A stretch of 64,000 bases of DNA from Prevotella dentasini JCM 15908. GTDB lineage: Bacteria; Bacteroidota; Bacteroidia; Bacteroidales; Bacteroidaceae. Of the stretch, positions 42,258 through 51,331 are shown one piece after another; positions within the stretch are counted from its first letter, which is position 1, and each line of letters starts with the position of its first letter. The DNA is taken from NCBI RefSeq assembly GCF_000614065.1, contig NZ_BAKG01000010.1, positions 38,866 to 102,865 of the forward strand, read 5' to 3'. The position numbers were made by a program, and so were the translations under genes. The notes under the pieces were generated by a model, which had not been told where the DNA came from, did no database searches, and saw only the letters and a program-made list of their open reading frames with translations.

Positions 42258-42289
42258 CAAAGTTACACATTATTCTATAAACTAACAAA
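42258..42289 (-). promoter_or_regulatory. promoter of bamD-rpoZ-DUF4293
   Basis: Minus-strand TTTG (42286-42289), 20 bases, TAACTTTG (42258-42265). This places the transcript start close to 42251, just upstream of the chosen bamD start, and argues against the ATG at 42288. Confidence 0.75.
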
Positions 42290-42349
42290 GAGAGATTGCG
42301 AATTTTAGCAAAAAATTACCATTCCTTAGATACTGTCAGTAGTTTTTAG

Positions 42350-42357
42350 TAACTTTG
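42350..42357 (+). promoter_or_regulatory. -7 element of the uvrB promoter
   Basis: TAACTTTG on the plus strand, about 140 bases before uvrB. The TTTG partner is not clear. Confidence 0.5.
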
Positions 42358-42497
42358 CCAAGAAACGGATAGCAAGTAGCAGAAACATTGACACAAGATT
42401 TAAGTCGTCCGCAAGGTGTTTGTGTCTTAGTTTTCCAACGGGGTAATGGAACGATGAGGCTTTCTTGCTTTCCCATGCTTCCGTCAAAAGTAAAACA

Positions 42498-44540
42498 ATG
42501 GACTTTGAATTAATTTCCCAATATCAGCCTACGGGCGACCAGCCTGAAGCTATTCGCGAGCTTTCTGAAGGGATAGAGCGCGGAGACAAAAGCCAAGTGT
42601 TGCTCGGCGTAACGGGTTCGGGCAAGACCTTCACGGTGGCAAACGTCATTGCCAACGTACAAAAGCCGACGCTTATCCTGTCGCACAACAAGACGTTGGC
42701 GGCCCAGCTGTATGAGGAAATGAAAGGCTTCTTCCCTAACAATGCCGTAGAGTATTACGTATCTTACTACGACTACTATCAGCCCGAAGCCTATCTGCCA
42801 ACTACCGATACATACATTGAGAAAGACTTGGCCATCAACGACGAGATTGACAAGCTCCGCCTGTCTGCCGTGTCTTCACTGCTCTCGGGCAGGAAAGACG
42901 TTATCGTCGTGTCGTCCGTCTCGTGTATCTACGGTATGGGCGGTCCCGTGGCTATGCGCTCCAGTGTTATTCGTATTCAGAAGGGACAGACGATTGACCG
43001 AAATGAGTTCCTTCGTCGCTTAGTCGACGCTCTCTATGTGCGCAACGACATCGATTTGCAACGCGGAAACTTCCGCGTGAAGGGTGATACGGTTGATATT
43101 GCCATGGCATACAGCGACAGCGTGCTGCGGATAACGTGGTGGGATGATGAGATAGACTCCATAGAAGAGGTTGATTCTGTTACCTTCCACCGGCAGGCAG
43201 CCTTCGAGGCATACGAGATATATCCGGCCAATCTGTTCGTTACGTCGAAAGAACAGACCGAAAATGCCATCCGCATGATTCAGGACGACTTAGTGAAGCA
43301 GGTGGATTTCTTTACGGAACTGGGCGATAGGATAAAGGCACAGCGCATCAAGGAGCGCGTGGAGTATGATATGGAAATGATAAAGGAGCTGGGACATTGT
43401 TCCGGCATAGAGAACTACTCGCGCTACTTTGACGGACGGGAACCGGGGCAACGCCCCTACTGCCTGCTCGACTTTTTCCCCGGTGACTATCTGATGGTCA
43501 TCGACGAGAGCCACGTCAGCGTACCTCAGATTTCGGCCATGTATGGCGGCGACCGCGCCCGGAAGAGAAACCTCGTAGACTATGGTTTCCGTTTGCCGGC
43601 GGCCTGCGACAACCGTCCCCTGAAGTTTGAGGAGTTCTGTAGCCTTATCCATCAGGTCATCTATGTATCGGCTACTCCTGCCGATTTTGAGCTACAGGAA
43701 TCGGAGGGCGTGGTTGTGGAGCAGGTGATTCGTCCGACAGGATTGCTTGACCCGGAAATAAAGATACGCCCCTCGGAAAACCAGATAGACGACTTGATGG
43801 AGGAGATACTCGTCCGTGCTGAAAAAGATGAGAGGGTTCTCGTTACGACGCTGACTAAGCGCATGGCGGAAGAGCTGACGGAATTCCTGCTCAACCACGA
43901 TGTCAGGACGGCATATATCCACAGCGATGTTGCCAGTCTTGACCGTGTGAAAATCATCAACGGCCTTCGGGCGGGTCTCTACGACGTCTTGGTGGGGGTG
44001 AATCTTCTCCGCGAGGGGCTTGACCTGCCGGAAGTGTCGCTCGTTGCCATCCTCGATGCTGACAAGGAGGGTTTCCTGCGCAGTCATCGAAGCCTCACTC
44101 AGACAGCCGGACGCGCTGCACGAAATGTCAACGGAATGGTGATAATGTATGCGGATGCGGTTACCGACAGCATGCAGAAGACCATTGACGAGACCATACG
44201 CAGGCGAACCAAACAGCTGAAGTACAACGAACTGCATCATATTATCCCGAAGCAGATAGTCAAGGACATAAAGGGCACGCTGCCGACGGGTGAATCTTCA
44301 AGAAATGCATTGTCAGCCTCGGTTACCAATACTATCAAGGGAGCATACGTGGAGCCGAACTTTGGCATGTTGATGGCCGCTGACCCGATTGTCCGGCAAA
44401 TGACACGCGAGCAGTTGGAGAAGAGCATTGCCAATACGACCAGCCTGATGAAGAAGGCTGCCAAGGAACTCGACTTCCTACAGGCTGCACAGTATCGCGA
44501 CGAAATTCTCCGCTTGCAGCAAGAGTTGGAGACGAAATAG
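42498..44540 (+). CDS. uvrB: excinuclease ABC subunit B
   Basis: Damage-verification helicase of nucleotide excision repair. The start at 42498 gives MDFELISQYQPTGDQPEAI. Walker A is GVTGSGKTFTVANV, the beta-hairpin region is YYVSYYDYYQPEAYLP, then DESHVSVPQISAMYGGDRARK, motif V/VI GVNLLREGLDLPEVSLVAILDADKEGFLRS and QTAGRAARN. The C-terminal UvrC-binding UVR motif is in DFLQAAQYRDEILRLQQEL. About 680 residues, intact. Confidence 0.97.
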   Translation: MDFELISQYQPTGDQPEAIRELSEGIERGDKSQVLLGVTGSGKTFTVANVIANVQKPTLILSHNKTLAAQLYEEMKGFFPNNAVEYYVSYYDYYQPEAYLPTTDTYIEKDLAINDEIDKLRLSAVSSLLSGRKDVIVVSSVSCIYGMGGPVAMRSSVIRIQKGQTIDRNEFLRRLVDALYVRNDIDLQRGNFRVKGDTVDIAMAYSDSVLRITWWDDEIDSIEEVDSVTFHRQAAFEAYEIYPANLFVTSKEQTENAIRMIQDDLVKQVDFFTELGDRIKAQRIKERVEYDMEMIKELGHCSGIENYSRYFDGREPGQRPYCLLDFFPGDYLMVIDESHVSVPQISAMYGGDRARKRNLVDYGFRLPAACDNRPLKFEEFCSLIHQVIYVSATPADFELQESEGVVVEQVIRPTGLLDPEIKIRPSENQIDDLMEEILVRAEKDERVLVTTLTKRMAEELTEFLLNHDVRTAYIHSDVASLDRVKIINGLRAGLYDVLVGVNLLREGLDLPEVSLVAILDADKEGFLRSHRSLTQTAGRAARNVNGMVIMYADAVTDSMQKTIDETIRRRTKQLKYNELHHIIPKQIVKDIKGTLPTGESSRNALSASVTNTIKGAYVEPNFGMLMAADPIVRQMTREQLEKSIANTTSLMKKAAKELDFLQAAQYRDEILRLQQELETK

Positions 44541-44565
44541 CATATACTTTCCAAATCGATATGCT

Positions 44566-45085
44566 GCGTTGATGCCCTGAAAGGCTTCCCCGACGACATA
44601 CAGAACGTATTCCCCGATACGAGGTGTCCAACTATGCGTTGTCCTCAAATACGTAACTCTATCAAATACGATGGCAACAAGCATGAGAAGGAGTTCCTCC
44701 GTGACCTTAAAACGGTATATGGTGCCGTTGGCAAAGAAACTGCGGAAACGCAGTTGGACACGCTCGAAGGCAAGTGGGGAGAGATGTATCCTATCGTCGT
44801 AAAATCATGGCGTGACAACTGAGAGTGCCTCACGGAAGGCTTCCAGTATACACCTGCCATACGCAAGTTGATATATACAACCAACACGGTAAGAAGGGCA
44901 CCACAGGCAAATGGGTTTAGGTTACAAAGAACAAAGGGGTGCTTCCTTCCGATACTTCTCTCGAGAAACTTGTGTATCTGGCATACCGGAACATACGTGA
45001 AAAGTGGATTATGCCACTTGCTAACTGGGAACAGATATCACAACAACTGGCAATAAAATTTGGAGAACGTTTTGAAATCATGTAA
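44566..45085 (+). pseudogene. IS256-family transposase remnant
   Basis: A 5'-truncated, decayed transposase. Its frames read VDALKGFPDDIQNVFPDT, then PQIRNSIKYDGNKHEKEFLRDLKTVYGAVGKETAETQLDTLEGKWGEMYPIVVKSWRDN, a stop, FQYTPAIRKLIYTTNTV and finally AIKFGERFEIM. These match the second half of IS256-type enzymes in order. Multiple stops and frame changes show true decay. It abuts uvrB, which remains whole. Confidence 0.85.
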
Positions 45086-45213
45086 CTTTGCCTCGGAGAA
45101 AAGGCTCCTCATCTGCCCAACACGATTAAAAATTGTGTCATCTGAATAAGGTGAAATATAAAGGATTAGGGGCTTGACACAGTTAAAATTATACTACCTG
45201 TAGAATAGATTAT

Positions 45214-45239
45214 TCAGCCTACTAAATGTCCATTACGCC
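45214..45239 (-). repeat. solo insertion-sequence terminal repeat, inverted
   Basis: Reverse-oriented copy (AGCCTACTAAATGTCCATTA) of the end repeat seen at 31444-31469 and at both ends of the element 62614-63594, with one mismatch. No partner end is visible nearby. Confidence 0.75.
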
Positions 45240-45308
45240 AAAATTTTAAGCTTTTATGATTGGGCTTTTTAATGCAAGTTCCAAAACGAAGTGCAATAGA
45301 AGAGTGTC

Positions 45309-45372
45309 CCTCGCCGAGAGATGCAGACGTTCTCGAAGCGTAGCGAGAGGTTGTCTGCATCTCTCGGCGAGG
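45309..45372. repeat. long nested hairpin
   Basis: Perfect 20-bp inverted repeat, CCTCGCCGAGAGATGCAGAC at 45309-45328 and its complement at 45353-45372. The 24-base loop contains a second stem TCTCG / CGAGA (45331-45335, 45344-45348). It sits just before the IS30 left end. It could be a terminator-like block, a MITE-type element or a structured RNA. Confidence 0.8.
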
Positions 45373-45381
45373 AAAAAGAAA

Positions 45382-46405
45382 CAACCAGCAATACAAATTA
45401 AAAAAGGAGACCGAAGTCTCCCCAAGATTAACTAACTTTGTATTGCTTATGTACCATCAATTAATCTCGGAGCAAAGGCCGCAAATTTTCGCCTTACTTC
45501 AAAGGAAAACAGCAAGAAAAGAAATTGCCGCCATCGTCGGCATCAGTCAGGCAACGCTGTCACGTGAAATCAAACGCAACAGCACGCCGTCGGGAAAGTA
45601 TATCTGGATGAAGCGCACGATGTGGCCATGGAACGCAGGAGGCGGACGGTGAGCAACTCCAAACTCTCATACGAATTAGTCTGGAGAATCAAGGAATACA
45701 TCGTTAATGACCAATGGTCTCCAAGGCAAATATCGGGGTATCTGCGTGTTAACGAAGGGATCAAGGTATCTCACCAGTCCATCTATAACATCATCCACAA
45801 AGACACAACAGGGGAACTTGCCAGGCACACAAGGCATAAGATGAAATACAGACATCGTCCCAAGGGGGGGATATCTTCCTGTCAAAGACAGGGTGAGCAT
45901 CCATGAAAGAAGCAAGGAGGTTGACGGGAAGAGATTTGGAGATTTCGAGATGGACCTGATCCTCGACCCTGCCCAGCACGCCATACTCACACTGGTGGAG
46001 AAATCAACCAATATGTTGCTTATGCAGAAACTGCCATGTGGGAAGCAGTCAAAGCCTTTGGCAAAGGTGGTTAGGAAACTGCTCTTGCCATACAAGCACT
46101 GCCTGAAGACCATCACCACTGACAACGGACCGGAATTTGCGGCGCACAAGGACATCACAAGGTTCTTAGGGGTTCCAGTGTACTTTGCGGATCCATATTG
46201 TTCATGGCAAAAGGGAGCCATTGAGAATACAAACAAGCTAATCAGACAATATATACCTAAAAAGGAGTCGTTTGAGAACTATACGGACAAGAGAATTATG
46301 GCCATACAGAAGAAATTGAATGAAAGACCAAGGGAAAAACTAAACTTTTCAACACCAAAGTGCGAGTTCTTCAAACAGGTGTTGTAATTTTGCACTTGCT
46401 GGTTG
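45382..46405 (+). mobile_element. IS30-family insertion sequence
   Basis: About 1,024 bp with imperfect terminal inverted repeats beginning CAACCAGCAA (left, 45382) and ending TTGCTGGTTG (right, 46396-46405), which also share the subterminal A-rich ACAAATT/CAAAATT. It contains one transposase gene. Element length and repeat type fit IS30. Target duplication not evident. Confidence 0.75.
45449..46387 (+). pseudogene. IS30-family transposase, frame-broken at two points
   Basis: The N-terminal helix-turn-helix (KTARKEIAAIVGISQATLSREIKRN) and DDE catalytic domain (FGDFEMDLIL..., TTDNGPEFAAHKDI, KGAIENTNKLIRQYIPK) are in order and the length is right (about 312 residues). Near 45604 a base is missing (YIWMKRTM read where a DEAHDVAMERR frame is expected), and at 45864-45870 a run of seven G looks one base too long. 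Both may be sequencing errors in homopolymers, so the element may be active. Confidence 0.8.
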
Positions 46406-46458
46406 ACTCTACATTAATCCATAATTTTGATAGTTAGATTAATAAAAATAGAATAAAA

Positions 46459-46490
46459 TTTGCAAGTTCTAATATTTTTCTCTACCTTTG
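46459..46490 (+). promoter_or_regulatory. promoter of tRNA-Ser
   Basis: TTTG at 46459-46462 and TACCTTTG at 46483-46490, 20 bases apart, about 50 bases before the tRNA gene. Confidence 0.7.
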
Positions 46491-46541
46491 CAACCACTTT
46501 CGGAGAAATAAAAGATAGAGATGCTTTAAAAGTCATTTTCA

Positions 46542-46626
46542 GGAGAGATGGTAGAGTGGTCGATTACAACGGTCTTGAAAACCGTCGTACCGAGAGGTAC
46601 CGGGGGTTCGAATCCCTCTCTCTCCG
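46542..46626 (+). tRNA. tRNA-Ser (anticodon TGA)
   Basis: Class II tRNA: acceptor GGAGAGA / TCTCTCC, anticodon arm CGGTCTTGAAAACCG with TGA, long variable arm TACCGAGAGGTA, and GGTTCGAATCC T-arm. Its 3' end is the attachment site of the island that follows. Confidence 0.95.
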
Positions 46627-46629
46627 CAG
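46615..46629 (+). other. left attachment repeat (attL) of the genomic island
   Basis: CCTCTCTCTCCGCAG at the 3' end of tRNA-Ser. The same 15-mer with one mismatch, CCTCTTTCTCCGCAG, is at 62506-62520 in the same orientation. The two bracket the island and the integrase gene. Confidence 0.8.
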
Positions 46630-46827
46630 ACAAGGGCGTAAATTAGCGAGTTACGTGATTTACACCCTTTATTACACCCCAAAATTAATGTCTTGGAAAG
46701 ACATATTATACTCCCAAATTGTATAGAAGCAATATGACTATTCTGCTATTGCTATTATGTTTTTAAGATACAATAATTATGTGATACATCAAAAATTCTC
46801 GACACAACCACATTTTTTGCTTTATCT

Positions 46828-46859
46828 ATTGTCTAAATAATAAAAAAACACTACCTTTG
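46828..46859 (+). promoter_or_regulatory. promoter of the structured leader and nuclease gene
   Basis: ATTG at 46828-46831 (weak TTTG match), 20 bases, TACCTTTG at 46852-46859. A transcript would start near 46866, giving a leader of about 265 bases before the nuclease start. Confidence 0.5.
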
Positions 46860-46987
46860 CAATACAAATTGCATTGTGTTTAACATGTAATATTAGTATT
46901 GATTTCTAAATAAGTATAATAAAAAAAGAATATAAATTACAAATATCCTTGACTCGACTGGAGTATCTGAACTAGCATCTCAAAATT

Positions 46988-47127
46988 CCTTTAGGTCGGC
47001 CAAATCTTGGATATTCACGTCTCTTAGAGGGTGTGGATGTAAAAGATTGTTACCTAAAGTGGGCTATGCTAGGCCTTGATACCAATAATCCTCTCCACGC
47101 CCTCTTTTTTAAGGAATAGAGGGTGTG
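46988..47127 (+). promoter_or_regulatory. structured leader with mutually exclusive hairpins (candidate attenuator)
   Basis: Complementary blocks: TTTAGGT (46990-46996) with ACCTAAA (47052-47058), and AGAGGGTGTGGA (47026-47037) with TCCACGCCCTCT (47094-47105). The second stem is followed directly by TTTTTT, as in an intrinsic terminator. A second copy of AGAGGGTGTG at 47118-47127, just before the nuclease start, can pair with the same CACGCCCTCT. One segment thus has two competing partners, the layout of an attenuator or RNA switch. No known riboswitch class is recognised. Confidence 0.5.
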
Positions 47128-47130
47128 TTT

Positions 47131-47778
47131 ATGTCTATAGAATTTATAATGGTAGCAAATGAATTAAAAGAGGTCGAGTCTCTTCGTAAAAGTCTTGAGG
47201 AAAGTTTGACAAAACTTATCCAAAAAGTTGGCAAAGTAAGCATTGGCAGACTTGAGCAGTTCCCATTTGGTTGGAGAAAAGCAGCAAAAGGTCGCACCGT
47301 TTGGAGAATCATAGAGGAACTTATTACACAGAATCTTGAGGTTCACCATAATGAATTTGGAATCTCAAAAGTAACAGCTTCTGATTCTGAGGTTTCTGTA
47401 TATGATATGAAATGTGAATTTGATGGCCACAGCCCTTTGTATATTAATATTAAGTCTGCTGTTTTAGGTGGAAAAAGAACAAAGGATGATATCTCGAAAG
47501 CTGAGGGCTTGATTAACTTCTACAAAGAAGATCCTAATCATATTTTTATGATAGCTACATTTCTTATTAAATTTAATGAAGATATGAGCATTGAACTTAC
47601 CAAAGTTGTAGTTATGCCTATAGCTTGGATTCCAGACCTCTATGTAAATCCAAGTAATAATGGAAATCTTCAATCTTCATATGCAAAGGATTTAGATAAA
47701 ATTAAAAAGAGAACGAATGCGACTTTTATAGAAGAATTAAAGAAAGAAATACAAGTTGCAGAAGGCAAAAAGAAATAA
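47131..47778 (+). CDS. probable type II restriction endonuclease
   Basis: 215 residues from the ATG at 47131 (a second start at 47149 is possible: MVANELKEVESLRK). Central segment VYDMKCEFDGHSPLYINIKSAVLGG fits a PD-(D/E)xK nuclease core, with Asp in DG and the I-x-I-K lysine. It is convergent with a DNA methyltransferase gene, ten bases apart, sharing a hairpin terminator, the common restriction-modification arrangement. I do not recognise a named enzyme family, so the nuclease assignment rests on context and the partial motif. It follows the structured leader. Confidence 0.6.
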   Translation: MSIEFIMVANELKEVESLRKSLEESLTKLIQKVGKVSIGRLEQFPFGWRKAAKGRTVWRIIEELITQNLEVHHNEFGISKVTASDSEVSVYDMKCEFDGHSPLYINIKSAVLGGKRTKDDISKAEGLINFYKEDPNHIFMIATFLIKFNEDMSIELTKVVVMPIAWIPDLYVNPSNNGNLQSSYAKDLDKIKKRTNATFIEELKKEIQVAEGKKK

Positions 47779-47780
47779 AA

Positions 47781-47804
47781 AGGGAAGGTCAAACGACCTT
47801 CCCT
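47781..47804. terminator. shared terminator between nuclease and methyltransferase genes
   Basis: AGGGAAGGTC / GACCTTCCCT with a four-base loop, A-rich on the left and TTTC on the right. It overlaps the last codons of the methyltransferase gene (minus strand). Confidence 0.8.
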
Positions 47805-49242
47805 AAATTTCTAACAAAATCCTTTACCTTTGATTTACTTTGTTCAGATATTCCCGATGAATTGAAAACAATAATATCAATAATCTGAATAGCTCGTTCT
47901 TCTAATAAAATACCTGATATAACATTTTTTGCAACTTCTTCCAATTTGTGCTTCTCATTTTCTGAAAACTCAATCATCGGAATCCTTGATACATATCCGG
48001 AAGTAACCATATTTGAACGTATTATTACTCCTCTAACAAAATACGTAACTAAACTACTGTTTAAATATGAAATTAGCCAGTAAATATTTTCTTTTCCTGG
48101 AAAAATGGTAGCATTGACTCCAGATACAGCATTTCGGGGTTTGTATACAGCACTAAATGGTAGTCCCATTGATGAACATGCTATTCCTTCATCCCTTAAA
48201 AAGCCTTTATTTCGAATCATAAAGTTTTTTACTTTGAGCGATTCCTCCATATAATCATCAATTATATAAGCATCTGGTTCTGCTTTAAACTTTCGTTTTG
48301 CGGGGTTTTTATAAAATGGTATGTTAAACCCTTCTTTAATTTCTTTTGATAGATACTTTTCATCATTTCCTGTAGATATGCAAGTAACACATTTGTATTG
48401 CTTACCCAAGGATATGTTATATTTGAACAAATTAATAATATCTGATTCTAAATCTATAATAAATTGATTAAGTTTAAGTTCTTTTCCTAACCTGATGTCA
48501 TCAAGTGCACATGTTTTGAACTGATGGTTATTCAATCGCTCTTTAAACTCCTCAACACAATTAGGACGATTCATAATTTTTACATACCCTTGATATCTGC
48601 GTCCTTTTTGCAAGATTAGTAAACACGTTCTAACATCTGCCCCTTGTGACCAAAATAAATTATTGGGGCAAAGAAGTAACTGATGAATAGAACATTCTGT
48701 GAAAATTTGCTCTCTAAGTTTTGCATGGAGGGTAGCTGTCAAAAAAGAGTCTGATATTATAACTCCAATAAGACAGCCTTCCTTTGCTATACTTATCATA
48801 GCCGACAAAAACATTGAGTACATATTATAAGCACCTACTGGGAATGCCAATGATAACTTCCTTTTATTATCCTTAATATAGGAAACTTCGTGGCAGTTAT
48901 AAGGTGGATTAGCTATAATATAATCATACTCATTACATTGCATAGGAAGGCTTTGTAATCTCCCAATATAAAACTGAAGAAAGTCTTTACACGTGAAGTT
49001 AGAATACTGATGTTCGCCATAATCTATTATGTCGAATGAATCAATATTCTTTTTTTATTATAGAAATACTTTAACAGTTCCTCTTTTCCAGTGGCTGGGT
49101 CAAGCACATTTAATCCATACGGATTTATGCTTAACATTTCATTGGTTAAATATTCGGCAATAAAATTAGGAGTTGAATAATATCCAACCTCTCGTCTATC
49201 TATACCTTCTTGATTTATGAGAGTTTTTACTTTTCTTGCCAT
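47789..49242 (-). CDS. type II DNA adenine methyltransferase (frameshift in an A run)
   Basis: N6-adenine methyltransferase of the gamma type with a TaqI-like C-terminal specificity region. The SAM motif is LDPATGKEELL (about residue 48), the catalytic motif IANPPYN (about residue 105), and the specificity part includes GIACSSMGLPFSAVYKPRNAVSGVNATIF. The frame breaks in a run of seven A on the coding strand (49050-49056): the first part ends YNKKRIL and the restored frame reads YNKKKNIDSFDIIDYGEHQYSNF. An eighth A restores a protein of about 484 residues. Because it is a homopolymer in a restriction-modification gene, phase variation is possible, though error is more likely. Preceded by a regulator gene in the same operon. 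Confidence 0.8.
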
Positions 49243-49243
49243 C

Positions 49244-49447
49244 TTATTTTACTAATTCTTTGGGTGAAACATTGAGCAAGTCTGCCACCTTGAAGATAAT
49301 AGCGAGGTTGGGTTGCTTTCGGTTGCAAACATAAGCATTGGTAATACTGAAGCTCATACCCAACTCTTTGGCGAGCCACGTTTGGGTGATGCCTCGTTTC
49401 TTCAAATGCTCCTTGATAAGGTTGCTATGCTCTTTCTTCTGTCCCAT
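49244..49447 (-). CDS. XRE-type helix-turn-helix regulator (C-protein-like)
   Basis: 67 residues: ITQTWLAKELGMSFSITNAYVCNRKQPNLAIIFKVADLLNVSPKEL, a complete Cro/C1-type helix-turn-helix. It is just upstream of the methyltransferase gene (one base between) and under a good promoter. Small regulators in this position control the timing of restriction-modification gene expression (C proteins). Whether it also acts on the nuclease gene is inferred. Confidence 0.85.
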   Translation of the reverse strand: MGQKKEHSNLIKEHLKKRGITQTWLAKELGMSFSITNAYVCNRKQPNLAIIFKVADLLNVSPKELVK

Positions 49448-49476
49448 TAGATGATTGTTTATCTTGATATTGATTA

Positions 49477-49508
49477 CAAAGTTATGAACTTATAATGAAT
49501 AAAACAAA
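49477..49508 (-). promoter_or_regulatory. promoter of the regulator-methyltransferase operon
   Basis: Minus-strand TTTG (49505-49508), 20 bases, TAACTTTG (49477-49484), about 30 bases before the start codon. Confidence 0.75.
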
Positions 49509-49804
49509 GAAAAATAGAGCTTTAATGCGACTCAAATGATTTTTTCTTTTTGTGAGGACACAAAAGTAATTTCTTAAGTAGTCAATGATGATTGGAAATG
49601 AATATGCCTTTGTCCGAAACCATCCACTTTTTGAGTATGTATTGAGCGTTTTTGACCGTTGTTGATTTCCTTACATTTCCCTATACTTCCCGCTATATCC
49701 CAGCCTCTTGGAATAACATCAAACGCCCTCTACTTTTGCATCGTCAGACCTGACTGAATGCCCTATGCGCAAGGGTGAGTTATTCATTTTAAAACAATCG
49801 AATT
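49509..49804. other. divergent intergenic region
   Basis: No gene seen. It separates the minus-strand regulator operon from the plus-strand replication genes. A TACTTTTG element at 49731-49738 is a candidate -7 box for the rightward operon. Confidence 0.45.
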
Positions 49805-50113
49805 ATGACGATAAACGAATTACTGGGCAAACCTGTGTGGCAGATGACTGGTGAAGAACTGCTTTTCCTTGCACAACACGGCAATGTGTCCTCAAGTGAA
49901 GAAAAGGGTAAGGCTTCCTCCAAAGAAGAAAAACGATATGTGTACGGCTTGGCTGGCATCGCACGCCTCTTTGGGTTCAGTCTGCCCACTGCCAATCGCA
50001 TCAAACAGAGTGGGAAAATCAATCGTGCCATTACGCAAGTGGGTCGCAAGATTATTGTGGATGCTGACCTTGCGCTGGAATTGGCAGGACGAAAGACGAG
50101 AGGACGAGGATGA
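49805..50113 (+). CDS. DUF3853-type helix-turn-helix protein
   Basis: 102 residues. The C-terminal half, YGLAGIARLFGFSLPTANRIKQSGKINRAITQVGRKIIVDADLALEL, is a MerR/excisionase-like helix-turn-helix with a wing. Such proteins begin the replication/mobilization module of Bacteroidales integrative elements and may act as excisionase or regulator. Its stop overlaps the next start (ATGA), so they are coupled. Confidence 0.75.
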   Translation: MTINELLGKPVWQMTGEELLFLAQHGNVSSSEEKGKASSKEEKRYVYGLAGIARLFGFSLPTANRIKQSGKINRAITQVGRKIIVDADLALELAGRKTRGRG

Positions 50114-51157
50114 ACACGACAGATTATGAAAACATTTGGAAAGCCTCGCTTATCCATGTTACGGACGAGTTCTCGCTTCCGCCCGTAGTGCTGCAAGCAG
50201 GCGAAGCCATCATTGGCACGCTGGGCAATTTCAGTGTATCAACAGGCAAGGCGAAAGCAAAGAAGACCTTCAACGTGAGTGCCATCGTTGCTGCAGCCCT
50301 TATCAATGGGCAGGTGTTGGAGTATAAGGCTTCCTTTCCCGAATGTAAGCGCAATATCCTTTACTTTGATACAGAACAAAGTCCTTACCATTGCCAACTC
50401 GTGATGCAGCGCATTCTGCGATTGGCAGGACTACCGATTGATAGAGAGCCGGAGCATTTGAAGTTTAGCCATCTCAGAGCCATTGCCGATCCCAATGAGC
50501 GTAGAGAAATCATTCGTTACGCCATTTACAATACTCCTAACGTGGGCTTGGTGGTCATTGACGGCATTCGTGATTTGATGCTTGACATCAATAACTCAAC
50601 GGAGGCGACTAAATTGGTGGGTGACCTGATGCAGTGGACGAGCGAGCAGAATATCCACATTCAAACCGTCTTACACCTCAATAAAGGCGACGACAATGCA
50701 CGAGCATATAGGAACGGAACTCAACAACAAGGCAGAGACAGTCTTACAAATCACGAAAGACAACACGCTGCCAGAGCGAAGCATTGTAGCCCCTACCATT
50801 ATTCGCTCCAAGCCCTTTGAAAAATTCGCTTTTCGGCTCAAGGAAATGGAAGATGAGGTGTGCGTTCCCGAAATCGATTCGACCTATACGGACAATGAGC
50901 GCAAGCCACACCGCTATTCCTACCATGAGCTAAGCGATACCGAGCATCGAAAAGCATTGGAACGAGTCTTCTCTACGAGTGAGATCTTGCCATATAGTAA
51001 ACTTATTATGGCTCTCAAAGAGATTTATACAGAGGTTGCGAAGCAATCTTATGGGCAAACAAAACTCAAAGAACTCTTGCAATTTCTGCTCAATAAAGGC
51101 ATAGTGGTCAAGGAGGAACGAGGAAAATATCGGCTCAACAAAGATTATCAACCCTAA
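50110..51157 (+). CDS. RepA-like AAA family ATPase (frameshift)
   Basis: About 349 residues after correction. The nucleotide-binding region is GTLGNFSVSTGKAKAKKTFNVSAIV (atypical P-loop with GKAKAKKT), then NILYFDTEQSPYHC, VGLVVIDGIRDLM (Walker B) and VLHLNKGDDNARGHIGTELNNKAETVL, a RecA/RepA-type ATPase pattern. Near 50703 the sequence reads CGAGCATATAGG where the conserved ARGHIGTE requires two more bases (CGAGGCCAT...), so a two-base deletion is inferred. Typically a replication helicase-like protein of integrative elements. Precedes the origin-like repeats. Confidence 0.75.
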
Positions 51158-51162
51158 AACCA

Positions 51163-51269
51163 TTGGTCGGTCGGACACAGGCTATATATACCTGAACCAA
51201 CCCGACCAAAGAAAAACAAGTTTGGTCGGTCGCAAATGGATGCCTATAGTGTACGACCGTCCGACCAAA
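51163..51269. repeat. origin-like GGTCGG inverted-repeat cluster
   Basis: TTGGTCGGTCGG (51163-51174), ACCAACCCGACCAAA (51196-51210), TTTGGTCGGTCGC (51221-51233) and GACCGTCCGACCAAA (51255-51269): alternating direct and inverted copies of one motif in 107 bases, between the RepA-like and primase genes. This layout resembles iterons or a replication origin of an element that also replicates outside the chromosome. Confidence 0.7.
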
Positions 51270-51331
51270 CAACCAGCCTCAAAAGAAAAAGGCTGACTGT
51301 TATTCATTTCAAACGTCAAAACAAAATCACA

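Noticed and set aside
46460..46726. An 88-residue frame across tRNA-Ser.
   Set aside because: It translates a tRNA gene and its promoter.
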